This document shows positions 16,702 through 25,768 of a DNA stretch of 64,000 nt, in pieces. The notes beneath the pieces were generated by a model. That model did no database searches and was not told the DNA's origin. It saw only the letters and a list, made by a program, of their open reading frames with translations. How positions within the stretch are numbered: position 1 is the stretch's first letter; each line of letters starts with the position of its first letter. The translations under genes and the position numbers were made by a program. The stretch comes from Pseudomonas sp. GM41(2012). Its GTDB lineage: Bacteria > Pseudomonadota > Gammaproteobacteria > Pseudomonadales > Pseudomonadaceae. Location: the NCBI RefSeq assembly GCF_000282315.2, contig NZ_AKJN02000007.1, positions 434,001-498,000 on the forward strand, given 5' to 3'.

Positions 16702-18066
16702 ATGACCAGCAACAACCCGCAAACCCGTGAATGGCAAACCCTGAGCAACGATCACCACCTGGCCCCGTTCAGCGATTTCAAGCAGCTGAAAGAGAAAGGC
16801 CCGCGGATCATCACCAACGCCAAGGGCGTTTACCTCTGGGACAGCGAAGGCAACAAGATCCTCGACGGCATGGCCGGTCTGTGGTGTGTAGCCATCGGCT
16901 ACGGTCGCGATGAACTGGCCGATGCCGCCAGCAAACAAATGCGTGAACTGCCTTACTACAACCTGTTCTTCCAGACGGCTCACCCGCCGGTGCTGGAACT
17001 GGCCAAGGCCATCTCCGACATCGCGCCACAAGGCATGAACCATGTGTTCTTCACCGGTTCCGGCTCTGAAGGCAACGACACCATGCTGCGTATGGTTCGC
17101 CACTACTGGGCGATCAAGGGCCAGCCGAAGAAGAAAGTCATCATCAGCCGCAAGAACGGTTATCACGGTTCGACCGTGGCCGGCGCGAGCCTGGGTGGCA
17201 TGACGTACATGCACGAACAAGGCGACTTGCCGATCCCGGGCATCGTCCACATCGCGCAGCCGTACTGGTTCGCTGAAGGCGGCGAGATGACACCGGAAGA
17301 GTTCGGTATCTGGGCGGCCAATCAGCTGGAAGAGAAGATTCTGGAAGTCGGCGTGGACAACGTCGGTGCCTTTATTGCCGAGCCGATCCAGGGTGCCGGC
17401 GGCGTGATTATTCCGCCAGACACCTACTGGCCGCGCATCAAGGAAATCCTCACCAAGTACGACATCCTGTTCGTGGCTGACGAAGTGATCTGTGGTTTCG
17501 GCCGCACCGGTGAGTGGTTCGGTACCGATTTCTACGACCTCAAACCCGACATGATGACCATCGCCAAAGGCCTGACGTCCGGCTACATCCCTATGGGTGG
17601 CCTGATCGTGCGTGACGAAGTGGTGGCGGTGCTCAACGAAGGTGGCGATTTCAACCACGGTTTCACCTATTCCGGGCACCCGGTGGCTGCTGCGGTGGCA
17701 CTGGAGAACATCCGCATCCTGCGCGAAGAAAAAATTATCGAGCGCGTTCATGCAGAAACGGCACCCTATTTGCAAAAGCGTCTACGGGAACTGAACGATC
17801 ACCCGTTGGTGGGGGAAGTGCGTGGGGTAGGTCTGCTGGGGGCAATCGAGCTGGTGAAGGACAAAGCCACTCGCAAGCGTTACGAAGGCAAGGGCGCCGG
17901 CATGATTTGCCGCACGTTCTGCTTCGAAAACGGCCTGATCATGCGCGCCGTGGGCGACACCATGATCATCGCTCCGCCACTGGTGATTACACCGGCTGAA
18001 ATCGATGAGTTGGTGACCAAGGCACGCAAGTGTCTGGACCTGACCCTGAGTGCATTGCAGGGCTAA
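16702..18066 (+). CDS. spuC: Putrescine/polyamine:pyruvate aminotransferase
   Basis: PLP-dependent class III aminotransferase that moves the terminal amine of putrescine or a diamine to pyruvate, giving an aldehyde and alanine. The 454 residues include the PLP phosphate site FFTGSGSEGNDTMLRM, the Asp of LFVADEVICGFGRTGEWF, and Schiff-base Lys in MMTIAKGLTSGYIPMGG. The start at 16702 follows TTAGGAGAATTCGC; a longer frame upstream is rejected. Confidence 0.95.
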   Translation: MTSNNPQTREWQTLSNDHHLAPFSDFKQLKEKGPRIITNAKGVYLWDSEGNKILDGMAGLWCVAIGYGRDELADAASKQMRELPYYNLFFQTAHPPVLELAKAISDIAPQGMNHVFFTGSGSEGNDTMLRMVRHYWAIKGQPKKKVIISRKNGYHGSTVAGASLGGMTYMHEQGDLPIPGIVHIAQPYWFAEGGEMTPEEFGIWAANQLEEKILEVGVDNVGAFIAEPIQGAGGVIIPPDTYWPRIKEILTKYDILFVADEVICGFGRTGEWFGTDFYDLKPDMMTIAKGLTSGYIPMGGLIVRDEVVAVLNEGGDFNHGFTYSGHPVAAAVALENIRILREEKIIERVHAETAPYLQKRLRELNDHPLVGEVRGVGLLGAIELVKDKATRKRYEGKGAGMICRTFCFENGLIMRAVGDTMIIAPPLVITPAEIDELVTKARKCLDLTLSALQG

Positions 18067-18076
18067 GTGCTAGGCT

Positions 18077-18109
18077 CTGAGCGGGGTGTGACGTGTGCAC
18101 TTCGCTCAG
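18077..18109. other. Hairpin between spuC and spuD
   Basis: CTGAGCG (18077-18083) pairs with CGCTCAG (18103-18109). There is no T-run, so it is not a classic terminator; it could be an mRNA processing or stability element that sets enzyme versus transporter expression. Confidence 0.4.
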
Positions 18110-18233
18110 CGCAAACAAAGGATGGGTCTTTCCTTGAAAGCCTGCCTTGGATCTTGCCAGACTACCGGTTGTTTCAGATGCCCAGGAAAGGCCGCTGAAC
18201 ACGTGGTTAAAAAGAAAAATTGGAGCATTACCC

Positions 18234-19346
18234 ATGAAGGCATTAGGTATGAAGATAACTGGCAAGACCCTCCTCGCCATGTCCCTGATGGGCGTGATGG
18301 CGGGCGCAGTTCAGGCGGACGACAAGATTCTTCACGTGTACAACTGGTCCGATTACATCGCACCGGATACCGTCAAGAAGTTCGAAGCCGAGTCGGGGAT
18401 CAAGGTTGTTTACGACGTATTCGACAGTAACGAAACCCTGGAAGCCAAGTTGCTGGCAGGCAAGTCCGGCTACGACATCGTCGTGCCGTCGAACAACTTC
18501 CTGGCCAAGCAGATAAAGGCTGGTGTTTACCAGAAGCTCGACAAGTCCAAGCTGCCTAACTGGAAGAACCTGAACCCTGACCTGCTTAAAGCCGTATCGG
18601 TAAGTGACCCGGGCAACGAACACGCGTTCCCGTACATGTGGGGTTCGATCGGTATTGGCTTCAACGCCGAGAAGGTCAAGGCTGCACTGGGTGCCGACGC
18701 ACCGACCGATTCCTGGGACCTGATCTTCAAGCCTGAAAACGCTGCCAAGTTGAAGTCGTGCGGTATCAGCTTGCTGGACTCGCCAACCGAGATGATTCCG
18801 GTGGCGTTGCACTACCTGGGCCTGCCAACCGACAGCCAGAAGAAAGAAGACATCGACAAGGCTGAAGCGCTGATCATGAAGGTCCGTCCTTCGATCGCCT
18901 ACTTCCACTCGTCCAAATACATCTCCGACCTGGCCAACGGCAACATCTGCGTAGCCGTAGGTTATTCGGGCGACATCTACCAGGCCAAGTCCCGTGCAGC
19001 TGAAGCCGGTGACAAGGTGAAAGTCAGCTACAACATTCCGAAAGAAGGTGCTGGCAGCTTCTACGACATGGTCGCCATCCCTAAAGATGCCGAAAACGTC
19101 GAAGGCGCCTACAAGTTCATGACCTTCCTGCAGAAGCCGGAAATCATGGCTGAAATCACCAACGCCGTGCGTTTCCCGAACGGTAACGCGGCTGCCACCC
19201 CGTTGGTTGATAAAGACATCACCAGCGATCCAGGCATCTACCCGCCAGCGAACGTGCTGGCCAAGCTGTACGCGATTGCCGACCTGCCGGCCGCGACCCA
19301 GCGACTCCTGACTCGCAGTTGGACCAAGATCAAATCCGGTAAGTAA
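18234..19346 (+). CDS. spuD: Polyamine ABC transporter substrate-binding protein (putrescine-type)
   Basis: Periplasmic binder of the PotF/PotD family, 370 residues. After a signal peptide (to about residue 27, GAVQA) comes DDKILHVYNWSDYIAPDTVK, the hallmark N-terminus. The ATG at 18234 has TTGGAGCATT upstream; MKITGKT at 18249 is a possible alternative start. By synteny with P. aeruginosa SpuD it should prefer putrescine. It is followed after 188 bases by its paralogue spuE. Confidence 0.93.
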   Translation: MKALGMKITGKTLLAMSLMGVMAGAVQADDKILHVYNWSDYIAPDTVKKFEAESGIKVVYDVFDSNETLEAKLLAGKSGYDIVVPSNNFLAKQIKAGVYQKLDKSKLPNWKNLNPDLLKAVSVSDPGNEHAFPYMWGSIGIGFNAEKVKAALGADAPTDSWDLIFKPENAAKLKSCGISLLDSPTEMIPVALHYLGLPTDSQKKEDIDKAEALIMKVRPSIAYFHSSKYISDLANGNICVAVGYSGDIYQAKSRAAEAGDKVKVSYNIPKEGAGSFYDMVAIPKDAENVEGAYKFMTFLQKPEIMAEITNAVRFPNGNAAATPLVDKDITSDPGIYPPANVLAKLYAIADLPAATQRLLTRSWTKIKSGK

Positions 19347-19534
19347 GCCGGTTTGAGGCAATCACCTGCTGTCGTCGCCTGCGCGGTGACGGCAGCCGGT
19401 GTAATTAAATGACAGAAAGTTTTGCTGGAACGGTTTTTCGAGGGTAAGTTGCGCGCCGGTTTTGTTGCCAGGCAGCCAACGCTGTCATGTAACGCGGGGC
19501 AACTTGGGCCCAACTAATTTTAGAGGACCTCCAC

Positions 19535-20632
19535 GTGCCTGTTTTTTCTTTGTTGCGCAATGCACTGCTGGTCGGCGCCGGACTGACGCTTGCCGTTAGT
19601 GTCCAGGCCGCTGGCACCGTGCATATTTATAACTGGTCGGACTATATCGGTTCGACGACCCTGGCAGACTTCCAGAAAGAAACCGGCATCAAGCCGGTGT
19701 ATGACGTCTTTGATTCCAACGAAACCCTGGAAGGCAAGTTGCTGGCCGGGCGTACTGGTTATGACGTGGTCGTGCCGTCCAACCACTTCCTGGGCAAGCA
19801 GATCAAGGCGGGCGCTTTCCAGAAGCTCGACAAGTCGAAGCTGCCTAACTATTCCAACCTCGACCCGGTGCTGCTCAAGCGCCTGGAACAGAACGATCCG
19901 GGTAACTTGTACGCCGTGCCGTATCTGTGGGGCACCAACGGCATCGGTTACAACGTCGACAAAGTGAAGGCTGTACTGGGCCTCGACAAGATCGATTCCT
20001 GGGATGTGGTGTTCGAACCAGAGAACATCAAGAAACTGCACAGCTGTGGCGTGGCGTTCCTCGACTCCGCCGATGAAATGATGCCCACGGTCCTCAACTA
20101 TATGGGCCTGAACGCCAACAGCACCAACCCCGAAGACTACAAAAAGGCCGAAGCCAAGTTGCTCGCGGTGCGGCCTTACGTGACCTATTTCCACTCGTCC
20201 AAATACATCGCGGACCTGGCCAACGGCGATATCTGCGTGGCGATCGGTTTTTCCGGCGACATGTTCCAGGCCAAGGCCCGGGCGGCTGAAGCCGGCAAAG
20301 GCATGAACATCGCCTACTCGATTCCGAAAGAGGGCGGCGCGCTCTGGTTCGACATGTTGGCGATCCCCAAGGATGCGGCCAACGTCAAGGAAGCCCATGC
20401 CTTCATCAACTATTTGCTCAAGCCTGAAGTGATTGCACAGGTCAGCGATTCGGTTGGCTACGCGAACCCCAACCCTGGCTCGGACAAATTGATGGAGCAA
20501 TCAATCCGCACGGACGAATCGGTTTATCCACCACAAGCAGTCCTCGACAAGACTTACGTGTCTATCGAGTTACCACCAAACATTCAACGTTTGATGACCC
20601 GCAGCTGGACCAAGGTCAAGTCGGGTAAATAG
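19535..20632 (+). CDS. spuE: Polyamine ABC transporter substrate-binding protein (spermidine-type)
   Basis: A second periplasmic polyamine binder, 365 residues, with GTG start after TTAGAGGACCTCCAC. The signal peptide MPVFSLLRNALLVGAGLTLA ends at VQA, and the mature part opens GTVHIYNWSDYIGSTTLADF. It shares long blocks with SpuD (YDVFDSNETLE-KLLAG, YFHSSKYI-DLANG-ICVA). In P. aeruginosa SpuE is spermidine-preferential and influences type III secretion; that specificity is inferred here from order alone. Confidence 0.92.
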   Translation: MPVFSLLRNALLVGAGLTLAVSVQAAGTVHIYNWSDYIGSTTLADFQKETGIKPVYDVFDSNETLEGKLLAGRTGYDVVVPSNHFLGKQIKAGAFQKLDKSKLPNYSNLDPVLLKRLEQNDPGNLYAVPYLWGTNGIGYNVDKVKAVLGLDKIDSWDVVFEPENIKKLHSCGVAFLDSADEMMPTVLNYMGLNANSTNPEDYKKAEAKLLAVRPYVTYFHSSKYIADLANGDICVAIGFSGDMFQAKARAAEAGKGMNIAYSIPKEGGALWFDMLAIPKDAANVKEAHAFINYLLKPEVIAQVSDSVGYANPNPGSDKLMEQSIRTDESVYPPQAVLDKTYVSIELPPNIQRLMTRSWTKVKSGK

Positions 20633-20639
20633 CGACAAG

Positions 20640-20690
20640 GCTCAAACTATCCAAGGTTGGCTCACCTTGAGCGAACTGCACTCTTTTTTT
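20640..20690 (+). promoter_or_regulatory. Possible attenuating hairpin between spuE and spuF
   Basis: GCTCAA (20640-20645) pairs with TTGAGC (20667-20672), with an inner AAGGT/ACCTT pairing. A T-run occurs at 20684-20690, 11 bases beyond the stem. This is too distant for a standard terminator but could reduce read-through from the highly expressed binders into spuFGH. Confidence 0.35.
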
Positions 20691-20705
20691 CTGGGAGTTT
20701 CGTAA

Positions 20706-21848
20706 ATGGCAGTTGCCTCCGGCGCCTATAAGAAAGCCCTCGAGGGCGACCAATCACCTAAACAGGTGTTGGTCAAAATCGACCGGGTCACGAAGAAATT
20801 CGACGAGACGATTGCCGTGGACGATGTGTCCCTGGAAATCAAGAAAGGCGAGATTTTCGCCCTGCTCGGCGGTTCGGGATCGGGCAAATCCACGTTGCTG
20901 CGCATGCTCGCAGGCTTCGAACGGCCCACGGAGGGGCGCATTTTCCTCGATGGCGTAGACATCACCGACATGCCGCCGTACGAGCGGCCGATCAACATGA
21001 TGTTCCAGTCCTACGCCTTGTTCCCGCACATGACCGTCGCGCAGAACATCGCATTTGGCCTCAAACAGGACAAAATCCCCGCAGCTGAAGTCGATGCCCG
21101 TGTCGCGGACATGCTCAAGCTGGTTCAGATGACGCAATACGCCAAGCGCAAGCCGCATCAGTTGTCCGGTGGCCAGCGTCAGCGTGTGGCCCTGGCGCGT
21201 TCCCTGGCCAAGCGGCCGAAGCTATTGCTGCTCGACGAACCGATGGGTGCTCTGGACAAGAAGCTGCGTTCGCAAATGCAGCTTGAGCTTGTCGAGATCA
21301 TCGAGCGGGTCGGCGTAACCTGCGTCATGGTGACCCACGACCAGGAAGAGGCCATGACCATGGCCGAGCGCATCGCGATCATGCACCTGGGCTGGATCGC
21401 CCAGATCGGCAGCCCGATCGACATCTACGAAACCCCGACCAGCCGTCTGGTCTGCGAGTTCATCGGCAACGTCAACATCTTCGACGGTGAAGTGATCGAT
21501 GACGCCGAAGGTCATGCGACCATCACCTGCAAGGACCTGGACCGCCAGATTTACGTGGGCCACGGCATCAGCACCTCGGTGCAGGACAAATCCGTGACCT
21601 ACGCGATCCGTCCGGAAAAACTGCTGGTGACGCCGACCATGCCGACTTGCGAATACAACTGGTCCAGCGGCAAGGTGCACGACATCGCCTACCTCGGTGG
21701 CCACTCGGTGTTCTACGTCGAACTGCCGAGTGGCAAGATCGTCCAGTCCTTCGTCGCCAACGCCGAGCGCCGCGGTCAGCGCCCAACCTGGGGTGACCAG
21801 GTCTACGTGTATTGGGAAGACGACAGCGGCGTGGTACTTCGCTCATGA
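20706..21848 (+). CDS. spuF: Polyamine ABC transporter ATP-binding protein
   Basis: A PotG-type ATPase of 380 residues. Walker A GGSGSGKST, Q-loop MMFQSYALFPHMTV, signature LSGGQRQRV, Walker B LLLLDEP and switch VTHDQEEAM are all present, followed by a TOBE regulatory domain (about 290-375). Its stop overlaps the spuG start (ATGA). Confidence 0.95.
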   Translation: MAVASGAYKKALEGDQSPKQVLVKIDRVTKKFDETIAVDDVSLEIKKGEIFALLGGSGSGKSTLLRMLAGFERPTEGRIFLDGVDITDMPPYERPINMMFQSYALFPHMTVAQNIAFGLKQDKIPAAEVDARVADMLKLVQMTQYAKRKPHQLSGGQRQRVALARSLAKRPKLLLLDEPMGALDKKLRSQMQLELVEIIERVGVTCVMVTHDQEEAMTMAERIAIMHLGWIAQIGSPIDIYETPTSRLVCEFIGNVNIFDGEVIDDAEGHATITCKDLDRQIYVGHGISTSVQDKSVTYAIRPEKLLVTPTMPTCEYNWSSGKVHDIAYLGGHSVFYVELPSGKIVQSFVANAERRGQRPTWGDQVYVYWEDDSGVVLRS

Positions 21849-22765
21849 ACATGCGCAAATTCAAACGCCGACTCAGTCGAATAATTCCCGGTGGCCGTCA
21901 GATGGTCATCGGGGTTCCGTTCATTTGGCTGTTCATGTTCTTCATGTTGCCGTTCTTCATTGTCCTGAAGATCAGCTTCGCCGAAGCGGACGTGGCCATT
22001 CCGCCGTACACCGAGATCTACAGCTACCTCGACCAAAAGGTGCAGTTGCTGCTTAACCTGAGCAACTACGCGATGCTGGCCGGCGACGAGTTGTACATCG
22101 CCGCCTACCTCGGCTCGTTGAAGATGGCGCTGATCAGCACCGTCCTCTGTTTGCTGATCGGCTACCCGATGGCCTACGCCATTGCCAGTGCCCGCAAAGA
22201 GCTGCAAACGGTACTCGTGCTGCTGATCATGATGCCGACCTGGACCGCGATCCTGATCCGCGTTTATGCGTGGATGGGCATCCTCAGCAACAACGGTCTG
22301 CTCAATGGTTTCCTGATGACCATGGGCTGGATCGACGAACCGCTGCAGATCCTCAACACCAACCTCGCGGTATACATCGGCGTGGTTTATTCGTACTTGC
22401 CGTTCATGATCCTGCCGCTCTACGCCAACCTGGTGAAGCACGACAACAGCCTGCTGGAAGCCGCCTCCGACCTGGGGTCGAGCACGTTCAACAGCTTCTG
22501 GAAAATCACCATTCCCTTGTCCAAGAACGGCATCGTCGCCGGCTGCATGCTGGTGTTCATTCCGGTGGTGGGCGAGTTCGTGATCCCGGAACTGCTCGGC
22601 GGTCCGGAAACCCTGATGATCGGTAAAGTGCTCTGGCAAGAGTTCTTCAACAACCGTGACTGGCCGGTGGCGTCTGCCCTGGCGGTGGTGATGCTGGCGA
22701 TCCTGATTGTGCCGATCATCCTGTTCAACCGCAGTCAGGCCAAGGAAATGGAGGGTAAAGAATGA
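21845..22765 (+). CDS. spuG: Polyamine ABC transporter permease
   Basis: A PotH-type inner-membrane subunit of 306 residues with about six helices (first IGVPFIWLFMFFMLPFFIVL) and an EAA loop in LLEAASDLGSSTFNSFWKIT. The start at 21845 overlaps spuF by four bases, and the stop overlaps spuH by four. Translational coupling is likely through the set. Confidence 0.94.
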   Translation: MNMRKFKRRLSRIIPGGRQMVIGVPFIWLFMFFMLPFFIVLKISFAEADVAIPPYTEIYSYLDQKVQLLLNLSNYAMLAGDELYIAAYLGSLKMALISTVLCLLIGYPMAYAIASARKELQTVLVLLIMMPTWTAILIRVYAWMGILSNNGLLNGFLMTMGWIDEPLQILNTNLAVYIGVVYSYLPFMILPLYANLVKHDNSLLEAASDLGSSTFNSFWKITIPLSKNGIVAGCMLVFIPVVGEFVIPELLGGPETLMIGKVLWQEFFNNRDWPVASALAVVMLAILIVPIILFNRSQAKEMEGKE

Positions 22766-23655
22766 AGCGCTTCCGTTTCTCAAGTTTCATGCTGGTGGCG
22801 GGTTTGCTGTTCATCTACGCGCCGATGCTGATCCTGGTGATCTACTCGTTCAACGCCTCGAAACTGGTGACGGTGTGGGGCGGCTGGTCGATCAAGTGGT
22901 ACGTCGGCTTGATGGACAACACCCAACTGATGGGCTCGGTGGTGCGCTCGCTGGAAATCGCCTGCTACACGGCGGTGGCGGCGGTGGTGCTGGGTACGTT
23001 GGCGGCGTTTGTGCTGACCCGTATCACCCGCTTCAAGGGTCGCACGCTGTTCGGTGGCCTGGTCACCGCGCCGCTGGTGATGCCTGAAGTGATCACCGGT
23101 CTGTCGCTGTTGCTGCTGTTCGTGGCGATGGCGCAGATGATCGGTTGGCCACAGGAACGCGGCATCATCACCATCTGGATCGCCCACACCACGTTCTGTG
23201 CGGCGTATGTGGCGGTGGTGGTCTCGGCGCGCTTGCGTGAGCTGGACCTGTCCATCGAAGAGGCGGCCATGGACCTTGGCGCGCGGCCATGGAAGGTGTT
23301 CTTCCTGATCACCATCCCGATGATCGCGCCCTCCTTGGGGGCCGGCGGCATGATGTCGTTCGCCTTGTCCCTGGATGACCTGGTGTTGGCGAGCTTCGTA
23401 TCGGGCCCAGGTTCGACGACCTTGCCGATGGAAGTGTTCTCGGCGGTGCGTCTGGGCGTGAAACCCGAGATCAACGCCGTGGCCAGTCTGATTTTGCTGG
23501 CGGTATCGCTGATGACGTTCCTGGTCTGGTTCTTCAGCCGTCGTGCCGAAGAAAGTCGCAAGCGTGCGATCCAGCAGGCGATCGAAGAAGGCGCTGCCGA
23601 CTCCTGGAAACAACCGGACGTGCGTCGCGCCCAGCAGGCGCCGGAAGCGGCTTGA
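22762..23655 (+). CDS. spuH: Polyamine ABC transporter permease
   Basis: A PotI-type subunit of 297 residues: first helix FSSFMLVAGLLFIYAPMLIL, EAA loop at IEEAAMDLGARPWKVFFLIT. It pairs with SpuG to form the channel. The charged C-terminal tail (about 255-297) is typical of Pseudomonas SpuH. It is the last gene of the operon; GGCCAC/GTGGCC hairpin sequence follows at 23660 without a T-run. Confidence 0.94.
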   Translation: MKRFRFSSFMLVAGLLFIYAPMLILVIYSFNASKLVTVWGGWSIKWYVGLMDNTQLMGSVVRSLEIACYTAVAAVVLGTLAAFVLTRITRFKGRTLFGGLVTAPLVMPEVITGLSLLLLFVAMAQMIGWPQERGIITIWIAHTTFCAAYVAVVVSARLRELDLSIEEAAMDLGARPWKVFFLITIPMIAPSLGAGGMMSFALSLDDLVLASFVSGPGSTTLPMEVFSAVRLGVKPEINAVASLILLAVSLMTFLVWFFSRRAEESRKRAIQQAIEEGAADSWKQPDVRRAQQAPEAA

Positions 23656-23699
23656 AGGTTGGCCACGAATAAGTGGCCACGCCAGATCCCACAGTTGTT

Positions 23700-24341
23700 T
23701 TACGACATCCAAGGGGACTTGCGGATGATCTCGACGAAGTTCATCGGTTTGAAGCCTGGCTCGCTATCCACCAGCACATCCGCGTTCACGGTGCCAAACG
23801 TGGTATCCGGCTTGTGTTTGAAGCCATTGGCAAACGCACACAGGATGCACTCCTTGAACCCTTCGCCACGCGGGTGGGCATGCACCACTGCTTCGCGTTG
23901 CGCGCTGGGGAACGCTGCGTAATCGATGCCCAACACATCCATTTCAACGCCCGCGGTGACCAGCGCCACATTAGGCCGCAGGTGTTGCGGCACGCCCGGT
24001 GTGGTGTGCAGGGCAATCGACAACCAGACCTGTTCGATATCATCGTCGGACAAACCGTAAGGCTTGAGGAATGCTTTGGCAGCGTTGGCGCTATCGACTT
24101 CGAAGCGCTCGTCGTCAGTGCGATGACCCTCCACCAGACCCAAGTCATGGAACATCGCGCCGACGTACAACAGTTCGGGGTTGTAGGTCAGTTGCTTGCG
24201 TTCGCCGCTCAAGGCACCGAACAGAAACACCCGGCGCGAGTGGTGATACAGCAGGTCTGATTCGACGTCGCGAATGTATTCCGTGGTGGCTTTGGTCAAC
24301 GCGCTGTCGGGGATTTTGATACCGGCGATGATGCTGCTCAT
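23700..24341 (-). CDS. HD-domain protein, cyanamide-hydratase-like family
   Basis: A 213-residue predicted metal-dependent hydrolase. The metal-site pattern is YHHSRRVFLFGAL (first His), AMFHDLGLVE (HD pair) and later IALHTTPGVPQHL and VEMDVLGIDYAAF. This spacing, with RFEVDSANAAKAFL, resembles the fungal/bacterial cyanamide hydratase-like HD family more than phosphohydrolases of the HDc or GdpP kind. The substrate is unknown. It diverges from a GlxA-type regulator, which may control it. The start has ATGAGGACAGC upstream (minus strand). Confidence 0.8.
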   Translation of the reverse strand: MSSIIAGIKIPDSALTKATTEYIRDVESDLLYHHSRRVFLFGALSGERKQLTYNPELLYVGAMFHDLGLVEGHRTDDERFEVDSANAAKAFLKPYGLSDDDIEQVWLSIALHTTPGVPQHLRPNVALVTAGVEMDVLGIDYAAFPSAQREAVVHAHPRGEGFKECILCAFANGFKHKPDTTFGTVNADVLVDSEPGFKPMNFVEIIRKSPWMS

Positions 24342-24655
24342 GCTGCTGTCCTCATGGGGGACGCCGTGGCGGCGCTGATGGAGTCAGTCTGTCCGCGCAC
24401 CCCAAACCGGACAATCGATCCATGGCTGCGATCCCGGCCAATGAGCATGCATATCGCGCCAACCTCGCTTGTTGCACACGGATTGGCTAAGTTTGGTCTC
24501 GGCGAATAAGCTTTTGTGGCGAGGGGATTTATCCCCGTTGGGCTGCGAAGCGGCCCCAAAAAGCCTGGGAGCGCTGCGCACTCCAACGGGGCGGTGCGAC
24601 GTTTCGCTAAATCCCCTCGCCACAGGTAAGCGTGATTCCTAGAGGCCTTCGAACC
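24342..24655. other. Divergent gap between HD-domain gene and GlxA-type regulator
   Basis: A 314-bp stretch without a gene. It holds a shortened family-B palindrome (24515-24624) close to the regulator start and about 170 bases of otherwise unremarkable sequence that must contain the HD-gene promoter. Confidence 0.6.
24515..24624. repeat. Palindromic intergenic repeat, family B (asymmetric)
   Basis: The left arm TGTGGCGAGGGGATTTATCC (24515) has its inverse only partly preserved on the right (24609-24624, AAATCCCCTCGCCACA). The inner GGGATAAA part of the right arm is replaced by GTTTCGCTAA. The core GCGAAGCGGCCCCAAAAAGC matches other copies. It ends 31 bases before the regulator start. Confidence 0.8.
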
Positions 24656-25621
24656 ATGAGTAAAACCGTTGCCATCGTGGTCTTCGCCGGCGTTCAGTCC
24701 CTGGACGTCACCGGTCCCATGGATGTGTTTTGCGAAGCCAATCGTTTCCTTGAGCCCCCCGATCACTATCGACTGGAGGTGATTGGCGTCGAGCGCGGGG
24801 TGATGGCGTGTTCCAACGGTTTGTCACTCAATGCCCATCGGCATTTCAGCGAAGCGCTGGAGGCCTACGACTTGCTGCTGGTGGCCGGTGGGCCGCAGTT
24901 GCCGTTCATGGATTTTGGTGCGGCATTCGATACCTGGCTGCGCGATGCCTGCGCGCAGGCGCAACGCTTTGGCTCGATCTGCAACGGCGCGTTCATGCTC
25001 GCCCGGGCCGGATTGCTGGAAGGGCGAACGGTCACCACCCACTGGGGCGACGCCGCGGCGCTGGCGCAGTTGTGCCCGTCGACTCAGGTCGAGGCGGATC
25101 GTCTTTACGTGGAGGACGGCGAGCTCTACACCTCGGCGGGTGTCACGGCGGGGATTGATCTGTCGCTGTACTTGCTGGCCAGGGATCACGGGCCGGAAGT
25201 AGCGCTGAGTGTGGCAAAGCGACTGGTGGTGTTCACTCAGCGCTCGGGCGGGCAGTCACAGTTCAGCCCATTCCTCACGCCACACGCCGAACCCACTTCT
25301 GCCGTGGCGTTGGTGCAGCTCTATGTGTTGGCCAACCTGACGGGCGACCTGGCGATTGCCGACCTGGCCAACGCCGCCAACATGAGTGCCCGCAACTTTT
25401 CCCGGGTGTTTGCCAAAGAGGCGAAAGTCACCCCGGCGGAATTCGTCGAACGGGCCAGGGTGGATGCGGCGCGGGTGCTGCTTGAAAGCACCCACTCGCC
25501 GCTGAAGACCGTGGCTTATCAGTGCGGATTTCGCGATGCCCAGCACATGCGCAGTGTGTTCAACCGCAGGCTGGGCGTGACGCCACAGCAGTTCAGGCTG
25601 AACTTTGCGGCGATGGTTTGA
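24656..25621 (+). CDS. GlxA-family transcriptional regulator (DJ-1/PfpI + AraC)
   Basis: A 321-residue transcription factor. The N-terminal DJ-1/PfpI-like domain (about 4-190) keeps the Cys elbow SICNGAFMLARAGLLEG. The C-terminal AraC double helix-turn-helix (about 225-320) includes LANAANMSARNFSRVFAKEA and VAYQCGFRDAQHMRSVFNRR. The start follows AGAGGCC. Members sense small nitrogenous metabolites or amino-acid derivatives; the target here is most simply the divergent HD gene. Confidence 0.9.
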   Translation: MSKTVAIVVFAGVQSLDVTGPMDVFCEANRFLEPPDHYRLEVIGVERGVMACSNGLSLNAHRHFSEALEAYDLLLVAGGPQLPFMDFGAAFDTWLRDACAQAQRFGSICNGAFMLARAGLLEGRTVTTHWGDAAALAQLCPSTQVEADRLYVEDGELYTSAGVTAGIDLSLYLLARDHGPEVALSVAKRLVVFTQRSGGQSQFSPFLTPHAEPTSAVALVQLYVLANLTGDLAIADLANAANMSARNFSRVFAKEAKVTPAEFVERARVDAARVLLESTHSPLKTVAYQCGFRDAQHMRSVFNRRLGVTPQQFRLNFAAMV

Positions 25622-25651
25622 ACTGACATTTATGTTGCTTGTCAGGGCCTC

Positions 25652-25744
25652 ATCGCGAGCAGGCTCACTCCCACATTGGATCGTCGGCGCACACAATATT
25701 TGTGTCCAATGAAGATCCATTGTGGGAGTGAGCCTGCTCGCGAT
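25652..25744. repeat. Palindromic intergenic repeat, family A
   Basis: The 24-base arms 25652-25675 and 25721-25744 are perfect inverse complements (ATCGCGAGCAGGCTCACTCC plus CACA). It lies between convergent genes. Confidence 0.9.
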
Positions 25745-25768
25745 GGCGTCAGCCCGGTCAACACAAAT

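Noticed and set aside
23660..23680. GGCCAC/GTGGCC hairpin after spuH as a terminator
   Set aside because: The stem is short and no T-run follows in either direction.
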